This document shows, piece by piece, positions 54,124 to 63,100 of a DNA stretch of 64,000 nucleotides. The notes beneath the pieces were generated by a model. It saw only the letters and a program-made list of their open reading frames with translations, did no database searches and had not been told where the DNA came from. Source of the DNA: Caulobacteraceae bacterium UBA3198 (lineage in GTDB: Bacteria; Pseudomonadota; Alphaproteobacteria; Caulobacterales; Caulobacteraceae); NCBI GenBank assembly GCA_002363865.1, contig DEWY01000013.1:62001-126000 (forward strand), in the 5' to 3' direction. The translations under genes and the position numbers were made by a program. The stretch's first letter is position 1. Each line of letters opens with the position of its first letter.

Positions 54124-55128
54124 CTAGGCCACCCGAACCCGGGCGGTGCTTTCGGGCAGGTCCTGGCCGAAGGCGCGCTGGAAGAATTCGGCGACCGTGC
54201 CGCGCTCCAGTTCGTCGCACTTGTTCAGGAAGGTCATGCGGAAGGCCAGCGCCACGTCGCCGCCGAAGATTTCGGTGTTCTGCGCCCAGGTGATCACCGT
54301 CCGCGGGCTCATGACCGTGGAGATGTCCCCGTTCATGAAGGCGTTGCGGGTCATGTCGGCCACGCGAACCATGGCGTTGATGGTGCGACGGCCCTCGGCT
54401 GTATCGTAGTTGGGCGCCTTGGCCAGGACGATCTCGGCCTCGGCGTCATGCTCCAGATAATTGAGCGTGGTGACGATGGACCAGCGGTCCATCTGGCCCT
54501 GATTGATCTGCTGGGTGCCGTGATAGAGGCCCGTCGTGTCGCCCAGACCGATGGTGTTGGTCGTGGAGAACAGACGGAAAAAGGGGTTCGGCCGGATGAC
54601 GCGGTTCTGGTCGAGCAGGGTCAGCTTGCCCTGGGCCTCCAGGATGCGCTGGATCACGAACATCACGTCCGGACGGCCGGCGTCGTATTCGTCGAACACC
54701 AGGGCGATCGGGCGCTGCAGCGCCCAGGGCAGGATGCCCTCGCGGAACTCGGTGACCTGCTTGCCTTCCTTCAGGACGATGGCGTCCTTGCCCACCAGAT
54801 CGATGCGGCTGACATGGCTGTCGAGGTTGACCCGGATCAGAGGCCAGTTCAGCCGAGCGGCGACCTGCTCGATATGGGTCGACTTGCCGGTGCCGTGATA
54901 GCCCTGGACCATCACCCGGCGGTCATAGGCGAAGCCCGCGCAGATGGCCTTGGTGGTCTCCGGATCGAACCGGTAGGTGTCGTCGATCTCCGGGACATGG
55001 CTGTCGCGGTGGGAGAAGGCCGGCACGCTCATGTCCATGTCGACGCCGAAAGTCTCGCGGACGGAGACCTTCTTATCGGGGACAAGGGTCAGCAGCTCAT
55101 CGTCGTGGGTCTGGGAAATCGTGCTCAT
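54124..55128 (-). CDS. cobS: Cobaltochelatase subunit CobS
   Basis: AAA+ (MoxR-type) ATPase partner of CobT in cobaltochelatase. The 334-residue protein has Walker A GYHGTGKST (76-84), Walker B ALVFDEYDAG (about 141-150), the family's STTNTIGLGDTTGLYHGTQ and ISPRT-like sensor text. The start is ATG 55128. It is separated from cobT by two unrelated genes, unlike the close cobS-cobT order in many relatives. Confidence 0.94.
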   Translation of the reverse strand: MSTISQTHDDELLTLVPDKKVSVRETFGVDMDMSVPAFSHRDSHVPEIDDTYRFDPETTKAICAGFAYDRRVMVQGYHGTGKSTHIEQVAARLNWPLIRVNLDSHVSRIDLVGKDAIVLKEGKQVTEFREGILPWALQRPIALVFDEYDAGRPDVMFVIQRILEAQGKLTLLDQNRVIRPNPFFRLFSTTNTIGLGDTTGLYHGTQQINQGQMDRWSIVTTLNYLEHDAEAEIVLAKAPNYDTAEGRRTINAMVRVADMTRNAFMNGDISTVMSPRTVITWAQNTEIFGGDVALAFRMTFLNKCDELERGTVAEFFQRAFGQDLPESTARVRVA

Positions 55129-55216
55129 GACGAGGTTCGCATACAGGGTTACGCCCGCAAAGCAAACGTGTGTTTCATAGGCGGCCGATCAAAAACAACC
55201 AGGAGACGCCGGCGCC

Positions 55217-56089
55217 ATGCTCGACAGGGTTCGTACGCCAAATTCGAACATTGAAGTGACCCCGACGGCCTCGGGTTTCGGCGCCGTGGTCACCGGTCTC
55301 GACCTTTCCAAGCCGCTGGCCAACGGGGTGATGGACGAGGTCCGCCAGGCCTGGGCCGACCATGGGGTCCTGAGTTTTCCAGACCAGCCGCTGAGCCTCG
55401 ACCAGCTGGAGGCGGTGACCCTGCAGTTTGGCCCGTTCGGCGTCGATCCCTTCATCGCCCCCATGCCTGGCCGGCCCAATGTGCTGGAGCTGCGGCGGGA
55501 GCCCGATGAGAAGGCGACCAATTTCGGCGCCGGCTGGCATTCGGACTGGAGCTTCCAGCCGGCCCCACCTGCGGCCACCCTGCTGCACGGGCAGGTCATC
55601 CCGCCGGTGGGCGGCGACACCCTGTTCGCCGACTGCACGGGCGCCTACGCCGCCCTGTCGCCGGTGATGCGGGAGATGCTGGCGCCCCTGCGGGCCATCC
55701 ACAGCGCCGGCCGCGCCTATGGGACGAAGGGCGTCTTCGCCCGGGAGACCGAGAAGCGCACCATGCAGATCATCGTCTCGGAGGAAGCCGACAAGACCCA
55801 CACCCACCCGTTGGTGCGCACCCATTTGGTGACCGGCGAGAAGGCTCTGTTCGTCAGCCCGGTCTACACCCTGGGGATCGAGGGCATGACCCCGGCCGAG
55901 AGCCAGGCGATCCTGGGCTTCCTGTTCGCCCACATGACCCAGGAGGCCTTCGTCTTCCGCCATCGGTGGGCCAAGGACACCCTGCTGATCTGGGACAACC
56001 GCCGCACCATCCATCTGGCCGAGGGCGGCTATGACGGCCACCTGCGGGTCATGCACCGCACCACCGTGGCCGGCGAGGTTCCGGTCTGA
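55217..56089 (+). CDS. TauD/TfdA-family 2-oxoglutarate dioxygenase
   Basis: A 290-residue Fe(II)/2-oxoglutarate oxygenase. The facial-triad start is GWHSDWSF (HxD). The distal histidine lies in DNRRTIHLAEGGYDGHLRVMHRTTV, followed by the 2-oxoglutarate-binding arginine. The substrate could be taurine, another sulfonate or an aryloxyacid; no sulfonate transporter adjoins. Its stop overlaps the likely start of the kinase gene (CTGA). Confidence 0.88.
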   Translation: MLDRVRTPNSNIEVTPTASGFGAVVTGLDLSKPLANGVMDEVRQAWADHGVLSFPDQPLSLDQLEAVTLQFGPFGVDPFIAPMPGRPNVLELRREPDEKATNFGAGWHSDWSFQPAPPAATLLHGQVIPPVGGDTLFADCTGAYAALSPVMREMLAPLRAIHSAGRAYGTKGVFARETEKRTMQIIVSEEADKTHTHPLVRTHLVTGEKALFVSPVYTLGIEGMTPAESQAILGFLFAHMTQEAFVFRHRWAKDTLLIWDNRRTIHLAEGGYDGHLRVMHRTTVAGEVPV

Positions 56090-57018
56090 GCGAGGCGATC
56101 GATTTCAGCCGGCTGCCGGAGGCGGCGCGGCGGCGGGCCCTGGCGGAGGGGGGCCGGGGGCAGGCCTGGCTGGAGGGCTTGCCGCCGCTTTTGGCCCGGC
56201 TTGTTGCGAAATGGGGCCTTGGGGCTGCGGAGATCCTGGACGGGGGCAGCGAGGCCCTGGCCGTGGCTGGCGAGCTTCCGGATGGCTGCGGGGCGGTGAT
56301 CAAGATCGCGCCGCCCTGGGCCGACCTCATGGGCGCCGAACGACGTGTCCTGGAGGCGGCGGGCGGTCGCGGATTCGCCGAGCTCTACGCGGTGGATGAA
56401 GAGGCCTCCGCCCTGTTGCTGGAGCGGCTGGGAATGCGGCTCGACCTGCTGGGGTGGACGCCACAGGCGCAGATGAACGCCCTGTGCGCGGCGCTTATGG
56501 AGGTCTGGCGCGCGCCGGCGCCCCCGAGCGAATTGGAAGATGGCGCCGCCAAGGCCCGCCGCCTGGGGGGATTTATCGAAGAGACCGCACAAACGCTGGG
56601 CCATCCGCTGTCAGAGCCCGTCCTGGCCCGGGCCCGGCTCTACGCCGCCGATCGCGCCGCCGCGCACGACCCTGGGCGGGCCGTCCTGGCCCACGGGGAC
56701 GCCCATGCGGCCAACGCCCTGCAGGCCCGGGAAGGGGACGGGTTCAAATTCATCGACCCGGACGGCCTCTTCATCGAGCCGGCCTACGACCTGGGCGTCA
56801 TCATGCGGGAGTGGCCCGACATCCTCTTGCGGGGCGATCCCCTGGCGGCAGGAAGGGCGCGCTGCGCCCGGCTGGCCGCCCGTACCGGGGTGGACGCCGA
56901 GGCCATCTGGCGCTGGGGCTATCTCGAAACCGTCTCCACGGGCCTGCTCTGCTGCAAGCTTGACGTGTTCGACTGGCGGGAAATGTTCCAGGTCGCCGAG
57001 GCTTGGGCCGCTGACTAG
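56086..57018 (+). CDS. Aminoglycoside phosphotransferase-like kinase, probable CTG start
   Basis: A kinase-fold protein resembling APH(6)/streptomycin kinases. Features are the nucleotide region GGSEALAVAG, the catalytic loop LAHGDAHAANALQ and the metal DPDGLF. The family-like N-terminus (AWLEGLPPLLARLVAKWGL) begins before a TTG at 56179, and no ATG, GTG or TTG lies between that text and the upstream gene's stop. The CTG at 56086, overlapping that stop, gives 310 residues. Whether it phosphorylates a drug or a metabolite is unknown. Confidence 0.82.
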   Translation: MSEAIDFSRLPEAARRRALAEGGRGQAWLEGLPPLLARLVAKWGLGAAEILDGGSEALAVAGELPDGCGAVIKIAPPWADLMGAERRVLEAAGGRGFAELYAVDEEASALLLERLGMRLDLLGWTPQAQMNALCAALMEVWRAPAPPSELEDGAAKARRLGGFIEETAQTLGHPLSEPVLARARLYAADRAAAHDPGRAVLAHGDAHAANALQAREGDGFKFIDPDGLFIEPAYDLGVIMREWPDILLRGDPLAAGRARCARLAARTGVDAEAIWRWGYLETVSTGLLCCKLDVFDWREMFQVAEAWAAD

Positions 57019-57389
57019 CGCTTGGCCTCGCCCGGATCGGCGTCCGCCCGGCGCCAGGGCCAACGGCCCTGAATCTCGGTCTCCAGGGCGAAGCTGAGAA
57101 AGGTGCGGATCAGGACAATGGCCGCCAGGGGACCGACGCGGTCGAAGCTCAGCGGCTCGGTCACCGTGGCGATGATGTCGGCCGCCACCAGAAGTTCGAG
57201 CCCCAGCAGGATGCCGCGACCCAGATTGGCGCGGTACTGGTCGAAGGCGTCGCGCCAGTCATGGCTCTTCACACCTTTAGCCGCGAAGACCGCCGTGGCG
57301 CCGATCACGGCCAGCACCAGGACCATGACTGAAAAATACTGGAGCAGCGTGGCCACCGCCACGACCAGACTATGGATGTTCGAGAACAT
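57015..57389 (-). CDS. DUF1622 membrane protein
   Basis: A 124-residue inner-membrane protein with about three helices (15-38, 58-78 and 82-105). It carries the DUF1622 pattern (FDQYRANLGRGILLGLELLVAADIIATVT, then LIRTFLSFALETEIQGRWPW). The ATG at 57389 is used. The 3' end overlaps the convergent kinase gene by four bases. The function is unknown. Confidence 0.88.
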   Translation of the reverse strand: MFSNIHSLVVAVATLLQYFSVMVLVLAVIGATAVFAAKGVKSHDWRDAFDQYRANLGRGILLGLELLVAADIIATVTEPLSFDRVGPLAAIVLIRTFLSFALETEIQGRWPWRRADADPGEAKR

Positions 57390-57481
57390 GGGCGTCTCCC
57401 AACGGCTAAGCCCCTGTAGCGGATGACCCCGGGCGCCTGTTCCGGCATGCTGGCCATGGGCCTGGGAGATGGAAGCGGCAC

Positions 57482-57997
57482 ATGAGCTATTTAATTGGCC
57501 AGTTCCGCACCGCCTGGACCCTTTGCGACTATCACCTCAAGGATCTGACCACTGAGGAATGCCAGTGGCGGCCTGCTGTTCGGGGCCTGCACATCGACCG
57601 CGATGATCAGGGGCGCTGGCGGGCCGATTGGCCAGACCACGAGGGGTACGATCTGGGGCCGCCCAGTATCGGCTGGTTGACCTGGCACCTCGGTTTCTGG
57701 TGGTCCATGGCCCTGGACCATAACTTCGGCGCGGGCGAACTCACCCGTGAAGACATCCACTGGCCGGGGGACGCGCAAGCCTGTCGGAATTGGATCTATG
57801 GCCTCAAGGACCGATGGGCCGCGGAGCTTGAAGTCCTAGATGAGGCCACGCTCGCCTCGACAGCGCGAACCCGCTGGCCCTTCACTGATCGTCCGCTGGG
57901 GGATGTGATCGCCTGGGCCAATGTGGAGCTGACCAAGAACGCCGCGGAGATCGGATATGCCCGCTTCCTTTACGCCGCCTCCGATCACCAGGGGTAG
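57482..57997 (+). CDS. DinB-family protein
   Basis: A 171-residue four-helix-bundle protein. Histidines at family-typical places (CDYHLKDLTTEECQWRP, then IGWLTWHLGFWWSM and WANVELTKNAAEIGYAR) suggest a metal site, as in DinB/YfiT proteins. These include metal-dependent thiol transferases, but the substrate is unknown. The start is ATG 57482. It is convergent with the tetR gene. Confidence 0.87.
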   Translation: MSYLIGQFRTAWTLCDYHLKDLTTEECQWRPAVRGLHIDRDDQGRWRADWPDHEGYDLGPPSIGWLTWHLGFWWSMALDHNFGAGELTREDIHWPGDAQACRNWIYGLKDRWAAELEVLDEATLASTARTRWPFTDRPLGDVIAWANVELTKNAAEIGYARFLYAASDHQG

Positions 57998-58006
57998 CGG
58001 CTCGCC

Positions 58007-58627
58007 TCAGACCGGGCCGCTCACATAGTTGTCCAGGGTGCGGGCCAGGGCCTCGCAGAGTTCCTGCCGTTGCTGGCCGTCCAGCAGGTAGTCCTCATGG
58101 ATCACGCGGTTCATGGTCGCCCCCATCATGACGCAGGACAGCAGGCGCGCGCGCACCGCGGCGTCGTCTCCCCCCAGCCAGGTCTCCAGGGGCTGATAGA
58201 AGGCGTCGTGCGAATGGCGCCGGATCGCTTCGGCGGCCTTGGGCGAAGAGGCTGAGCGCAGCATGATCAGGAAGAGTTCGAACTTTTCCTCACGCATGGG
58301 CTCGACCGCCAGCATCTGGGCCACGCGCTCCCCGAACGAGTCCCGGTCGCCATCCAGGAACTCGGCGATATTGGGCCCGCAGGTGAGCACTTCTTCGAAG
58401 AGCTCCTCCTTGCCGCCGAAGTAGCGGGAGATCAGCGCCGCATCCACGCCGGCGTCGCTGGCGATGTCCCGCAACCCGGTCTGGTCATAGCCTTCATGGG
58501 CGAAGCGGCGCCGCGCGGCCTCCAGGATCGCCGTCCTGGTGGCGGCGGCGTTCCGGGTCCGGACGGGAGACAGGGGCGGGCTCAAATGGCGGTCCTCCAA
58601 ACTTTTTTTGTCAACACTTGTAGACAT
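58007..58627 (-). CDS. TetR-family repressor of the RND pump
   Basis: A 206-residue regulator. The N-terminal helix-turn-helix (about 28-75) contains TRTAILEAARRRFAHEGYDQTGLRDIASDAGVDAALISRYFGGKEEL. The ligand domain is helical. It is divergent from the RND operon, and its own ATG at 58627 sits inside an inverted repeat that is a good operator candidate. Repression of the pump and of itself is inferred. Confidence 0.9.
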   Translation of the reverse strand: MSTSVDKKSLEDRHLSPPLSPVRTRNAAATRTAILEAARRRFAHEGYDQTGLRDIASDAGVDAALISRYFGGKEELFEEVLTCGPNIAEFLDGDRDSFGERVAQMLAVEPMREEKFELFLIMLRSASSPKAAEAIRRHSHDAFYQPLETWLGGDDAAVRARLLSCVMMGATMNRVIHEDYLLDGQQRQELCEALARTLDNYVSGPV

Positions 58628-58632
58628 ACAAG
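58617..58632. promoter_or_regulatory. Candidate TetR operator
   Basis: CTTGTA and TACAAG arms (58617-58622, 58627-58632) flank GACA. The palindrome overlaps the tetR ATG and lies about 80 bases before the pump's adaptor gene, so occupancy could block both. Confidence 0.65.
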
Positions 58633-58710
58633 CGCATCCCCACCTAGAAGTCACCAACTGATGACATGGCCCGGTCTTCCCACCGGGTGCGCTAGCCTCG
58701 GGGATTGGGC

Positions 58711-59856
58711 ATGCGACGACTCTTTGTGGCTGCGGTTTGCGCAGCGAGCTTCCTTGGTCTGGCCGCCTGTGGCGGCGACCCCAACGCCGGACAGGGTCCG
58801 CCGACGCCAACGGTGTCGGTCTCGGTTCCGTTGCAGGAGGAGGTCGTCGACTGGGACGATTTCACCGGCCGCTTCGAGGCGCCAGAACGCGTCGAGGTGC
58901 GCGCCCGGGTGGGCGGCTACCTGCAGGGCGTCCACTTCAAGGACGGCCAGAACGTCCGCAAGGGCCAGCTTCTCTTCACCCTCGATCCGCGTCCGGCCCA
59001 GGCGGCGCTGGCCGCGGCCCAGGCCCAGGCCGACCTCGCCCGGGCTGATCTGGCCCGCGCCGAGGGGCTGCTTGAGGCCCAGGCCATCTCGCAAGAAGAG
59101 TTCGACAGTCGCCGGGCCCAGGCCCAGGTGGCCGAGGCTACGCTGCGGGCCCGCCGGCTCGACGTGGAGTTCACCCGGGTGACCGCGCCGGTCTCCGGCA
59201 TCGTGTCCCAGCGCCAGGTGGACCCGGGCAATGTGGTGAGCGGCGGCGCCTCGTCGGGCGACATCCTCACCACCATCGTGTCGATCAGCCCGATCCACTT
59301 CGCCTTCGACGCCTCCGAAGCTCAGCTTTTGAAATATCAGCGTCAGGTGGACGAACGCCAGGGGGCCCAGGTCCAAATTCGCTTGCAGGACGAGACGGAG
59401 CCCCGCTGGACCGGTCGGGTGGACTTCGTCGACACCCTGGTCGACCGCGACACCGGCGCGGTGCGGCTGCGCGCCACCATCGCCAATCCGAATGGGTTCC
59501 TGAAGCCCGGCATGTTCGGCCAGGGGCGCATGGTGGGCGCCGACGCCTATCGCGCCCTGCTGATCCCCGAAACCGCCGTCATCACCGATGGCGTCCGTCG
59601 GGTGGCCTATGTGGTGGACGCCAAAGGGGTGGTCCAGGCCAAGGCCCTTGAACTTGGCCCGGCCAGCGACGGCCTGCGGGTGGTCCGCTCTGGCCTGCGC
59701 CCCGACGACCGGGTGGTGGTCGGCGGACAGCAGCGCGCCATGCCCGGCCAGAAGGTCGAGGTGAGCCCCGGCAAGATCGCCCGCCAGGATGTCAGCGGCG
59801 GCGACCAGCCCCGACTGACCTCCGCGCCGGCGGTCTCGGCCAGCCCCGCCAACTGA
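58711..59856 (+). CDS. RND efflux periplasmic adaptor subunit
   Basis: A 381-residue membrane-fusion protein with lipoprotein signal (AAVCAASFLGLAAC). It has a lipoyl-like segment (VRARVGGYLQGVHFKDGQNVRKGQLLF), an alpha-hairpin (about 100-145), and beta-barrel text (IPETAVITDGVRRVAYVV). This is the usual AcrA/MexA layout and length. The ATG at 58711 is preferred to a TTG six bases upstream. It is first in the adaptor-permease-outer membrane operon. Confidence 0.95.
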   Translation: MRRLFVAAVCAASFLGLAACGGDPNAGQGPPTPTVSVSVPLQEEVVDWDDFTGRFEAPERVEVRARVGGYLQGVHFKDGQNVRKGQLLFTLDPRPAQAALAAAQAQADLARADLARAEGLLEAQAISQEEFDSRRAQAQVAEATLRARRLDVEFTRVTAPVSGIVSQRQVDPGNVVSGGASSGDILTTIVSISPIHFAFDASEAQLLKYQRQVDERQGAQVQIRLQDETEPRWTGRVDFVDTLVDRDTGAVRLRATIANPNGFLKPGMFGQGRMVGADAYRALLIPETAVITDGVRRVAYVVDAKGVVQAKALELGPASDGLRVVRSGLRPDDRVVVGGQQRAMPGQKVEVSPGKIARQDVSGGDQPRLTSAPAVSASPAN

Positions 59857-59896
59857 TCCGCACCCCCTCCGACCGCATTTTCCGGGACCGCATTGC

Positions 59897-62800
59897 ATGC
59901 GTCTGTCGCACTTCTTCATCGAGCGCCCGATCTTCGCCGGGGTGCTGTCGGTGTTCATCACCCTCATCGGCCTGTTCGCCTATCCGATGCTGGCCCTGTC
60001 CCAGTTTCCGGATATCGCCCCGCCCACGGTGGCGGTGATCGCCACCTATCCCGGCGCTTCGGCCGAGACCCTGGCCGAGACGGTCGCTGCGCCCCTGGAG
60101 CAGGAGATCAACGGCGTCGAGGACATGATCTACATGACCTCGTCCTCGTCCAACGGGACGGTCCAGATCACAGTCACCTTCCGTCCTGGGACGGACCTCG
60201 ATTCAGCCCAGGTGCTGGTGCAGAACCGGGTCAATCTGGCCGAGCCTCGGTTGCCTGAGCAGGTCCGTCAGGTCGGCGTCATCGTCAACAAGCAGTCCAC
60301 CGGCTTCCTGATGGTGGTCGGCCTGACCGCCGAGGAGGGCAGTCTCGACGCCGACTATGTGGGCAACTACGCCACGTCCACCCTGCGTGAACGGCTGCTC
60401 CGGGTCGACGGCGTCGGCGAGGTGCAGGTGTTCGGCGGCGGGCTCTACGCCATGCGGATCTGGATCGATCCCGGTAAGGCCGCCGAGCGCAACCTGACCC
60501 CCAATGAGATCATCGCCGCGCTTAGGGCCCAGAACGTCCAGGCCGCCGGCGGCACGGTGGGGCAGCCGCCCTTCGGTCCCTCCGTGGCCACCGAACTGCC
60601 CGTCGAGGTGCAAGGTCGTCTGTCGACCCCTGAAGCCTTTGGCGACATCGTCCTGCGCCGGGACGCCGAGGGGCGCACGATCCGGCTGCGCGATGTGGCC
60701 CGGGTGGAGATTGGCGCCCAGGACTATGGCGTGCGCGGCTATTTCGCCGGCGAACGCGGGGTGGCCATGGCCGTCCTGCAGCAGCCGGGCTCCAACGCCC
60801 TGTCGACGGCCGAAGGGGTGATCGCCGCCCTCGACGCCCTGGAGCCCAGCTTCCCCAGCGGACTGGCCTACCAGATCCCCTACAACCCCACCGAATATGT
60901 GGCCGCGTCCGTGGAGGCCGTGCAGAGCACCCTGTTCGAGGCGGTTCTGCTGGTGGTCCTGGTGGTGGTGGTCTTCCTGCACACCTGGCGGGCGGCGATC
61001 ATTCCGATCCTGGCCATTCCCATCGCCCTGGTGGGCACCTTCGCCGTCCAGCTGGCCTTGGGCTATTCGCTGAACTCGCTGTCGCTCTTCGCCCTGGTGC
61101 TGGCCGTCGGCATCGTCGTCGATGACGCCATCGTCGTGGTGGAGAATGTGGAGCGGAACATCCGCGAGGGCCTATCCCCGCGGGAGGCCGCCCACAAGTC
61201 GATGAAGGAGGTCTCCGGGGCCCTCGTGGCCATCAGCTTGGTGCTGGTGGCGGTGTTTGTCCCGACGGCCTTCGTCTCGGGCATTCCAGGCATGTTCTAC
61301 CGGCAGTTCGCCGTGACCATCGCCGCAGCGACCGTCATCTCCCTGCTGGTCTCGCTGACCCTGTCGCCCGCCCTGGCCGCCCTGCTGCTCAAGCCGCACC
61401 GGGAAGGCGATGGCGCTCACGGGCCCCGCTGGATGGCGCCGCTCACCGGCGCGGCTGACCGGTTCAACCGGGGCTTCGACTGGCTCAGCGACCGCTTCGG
61501 TCGTCTGACCGCACGGCTGGTGCGGATGACCTTCATCATGCTGATCGCCTATGGGGTGCTGCTGGTGGCCACCGGCTGGCGGCTGACCGAGACGCCGACC
61601 GGCTTCATTCCGGAACAGGACCAGGGCGTGCTGATCGGCGTCGTCCAGCTTCCGCCTGGCACCTCGCTCGAACGCACCGATGCGGTGGTCCAGCGCGCGG
61701 CCGCCGAGATCGGGGCCATGGACGGGGTGCAGAACATCGCCGCCTTTGTCGGCCTGGACGGGGCCAGCTTCAGCAACGCCTCCAACGCCGCCACCCTCTT
61801 CATCCGCCTGGACGACTGGGGGGACCGGGGGTCCGAGCTCGCCGCCCAGAACATTGCGGGCATGATCATGCAGCGCATGGGCGCCATCGAAGAGGCCAAC
61901 ATCTTCGTCCTGTCGCCGCCCCCCGTGGAAGGCCTCGGCAATGCCGGCGGCTTCAAGATGATGGTCCAGGACACCGGCGGCGTCGGCTACGTTGCCCTGG
62001 AGCAGGCGGCCAACCAGCTGGCCGGCGCCGCGGCGCAGAACCCCAAACTGGTCGGCGTCTTTGGCCAGTTCAACACCGGCGCGCCCAGGCTGGCCGCCGA
62101 TGTGGACCGCGAACGCGCCCTGCTGCTCGGTGTGGAGCCGGCGGAGGTGTTTCAGACCCTGGGGACCTATCTGGGCTCCACCTATGTGAACGACTTCAAC
62201 ATGCTGGGACGCACCTTCCGGGTGACCGCACAGGCCGAGCCTTCGGGTCGCTCCCAGGTGTCCGACATCGCCAATCTGAAGGTGCGGACAGCGTCTGGCG
62301 GCATGGCGCCGCTGGGCACCATCGCCACCTTGCGCGATGACTCCGGTCCGGCGCGGGTGGTGCGCTTCAATCTCTATCCGTCGGCGGAAATTCTCGGCGG
62401 CGCCGCGCCCGGGATCTCGTCGGGCGAGGCCCTGGCGGAGATGGAACGCCTGGCGGCCGAGACCCTGCCGACCGGGGTCAGCTTCCAGTGGACGGAGCTG
62501 GCCTATCAGGAGCAGGCGGCCGGGGACACGACCCTGCTGGTCTTCGCCATGGCGGTGGTCTTCGTCTTCCTGGTGCTGGCCGCCCAGTACGAGGCCTTCA
62601 CCCTGCCGCTGGCCATCATCCTGATCGTGCCGCTCAGCATCCTGGCGGCCATGCTCGGGGTCTGGATGCGCGGCATGGACAACAACATCCTCACCCAGGT
62701 CGGGCTGATCGTCCTGGTGGCCATGGCGGCGAAGAACGCGATCCTGATCGTCGAGTTCGCCAAGCAGGCGGAGGACCAGATGGGCATGACGCGCTTCGAG

Positions 62801-63100
62801 GCGGCGGTGCACGCGGCCAAGACGCGGCTGCGGCCGATCCTGATGACCTCCTTCGCCTTCATCTTCGGGGTGCTGCCGATGGCCATCGCCTCCGGGCCAG
62901 GTCAGGAGATGCGTCAGGCGCTGGGCACGTCGGTGGTGTTCGGGATGATCGGGGTGACCCTGTTTGGCCTGATCTTCACGCCGGTCTTCTACGTCGTCTG
63001 CCGACGGCTGGCCGAGCGCCTGCCTGGCCGCAAGGTCGTTACGGAGCCTCCGCCCGAACCCGGCCTCATTCCTCATCAAGCCTCGGAGACGCGTCCGTGA
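59897..63100 (+). CDS. RND multidrug efflux permease (HAE1 family)
   Basis: A 1067-residue proton-driven inner-membrane transporter resembling AcrB/MexB. It starts MRLSHFFIERPIFAGVLSVF, with the FPDIAPPTVAV segment. The TM4 proton relay text is GIVVDDAIVVVENVERN, and the late GLIVLVAMAAKNAILIVEFAK corresponds to TM10. Twelve helices and two large periplasmic loops fit the length. Its stop overlaps the outer-membrane factor start (GTGA). The drug range is unknown. Confidence 0.96.
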   Translation: MRLSHFFIERPIFAGVLSVFITLIGLFAYPMLALSQFPDIAPPTVAVIATYPGASAETLAETVAAPLEQEINGVEDMIYMTSSSSNGTVQITVTFRPGTDLDSAQVLVQNRVNLAEPRLPEQVRQVGVIVNKQSTGFLMVVGLTAEEGSLDADYVGNYATSTLRERLLRVDGVGEVQVFGGGLYAMRIWIDPGKAAERNLTPNEIIAALRAQNVQAAGGTVGQPPFGPSVATELPVEVQGRLSTPEAFGDIVLRRDAEGRTIRLRDVARVEIGAQDYGVRGYFAGERGVAMAVLQQPGSNALSTAEGVIAALDALEPSFPSGLAYQIPYNPTEYVAASVEAVQSTLFEAVLLVVLVVVVFLHTWRAAIIPILAIPIALVGTFAVQLALGYSLNSLSLFALVLAVGIVVDDAIVVVENVERNIREGLSPREAAHKSMKEVSGALVAISLVLVAVFVPTAFVSGIPGMFYRQFAVTIAAATVISLLVSLTLSPALAALLLKPHREGDGAHGPRWMAPLTGAADRFNRGFDWLSDRFGRLTARLVRMTFIMLIAYGVLLVATGWRLTETPTGFIPEQDQGVLIGVVQLPPGTSLERTDAVVQRAAAEIGAMDGVQNIAAFVGLDGASFSNASNAATLFIRLDDWGDRGSELAAQNIAGMIMQRMGAIEEANIFVLSPPPVEGLGNAGGFKMMVQDTGGVGYVALEQAANQLAGAAAQNPKLVGVFGQFNTGAPRLAADVDRERALLLGVEPAEVFQTLGTYLGSTYVNDFNMLGRTFRVTAQAEPSGRSQVSDIANLKVRTASGGMAPLGTIATLRDDSGPARVVRFNLYPSAEILGGAAPGISSGEALAEMERLAAETLPTGVSFQWTELAYQEQAAGDTTLLVFAMAVVFVFLVLAAQYEAFTLPLAIILIVPLSILAAMLGVWMRGMDNNILTQVGLIVLVAMAAKNAILIVEFAKQAEDQMGMTRFEAAVHAAKTRLRPILMTSFAFIFGVLPMAIASGPGQEMRQALGTSVVFGMIGVTLFGLIFTPVFYVVCRRLAERLPGRKVVTEPPPEPGLIPHQASETRP

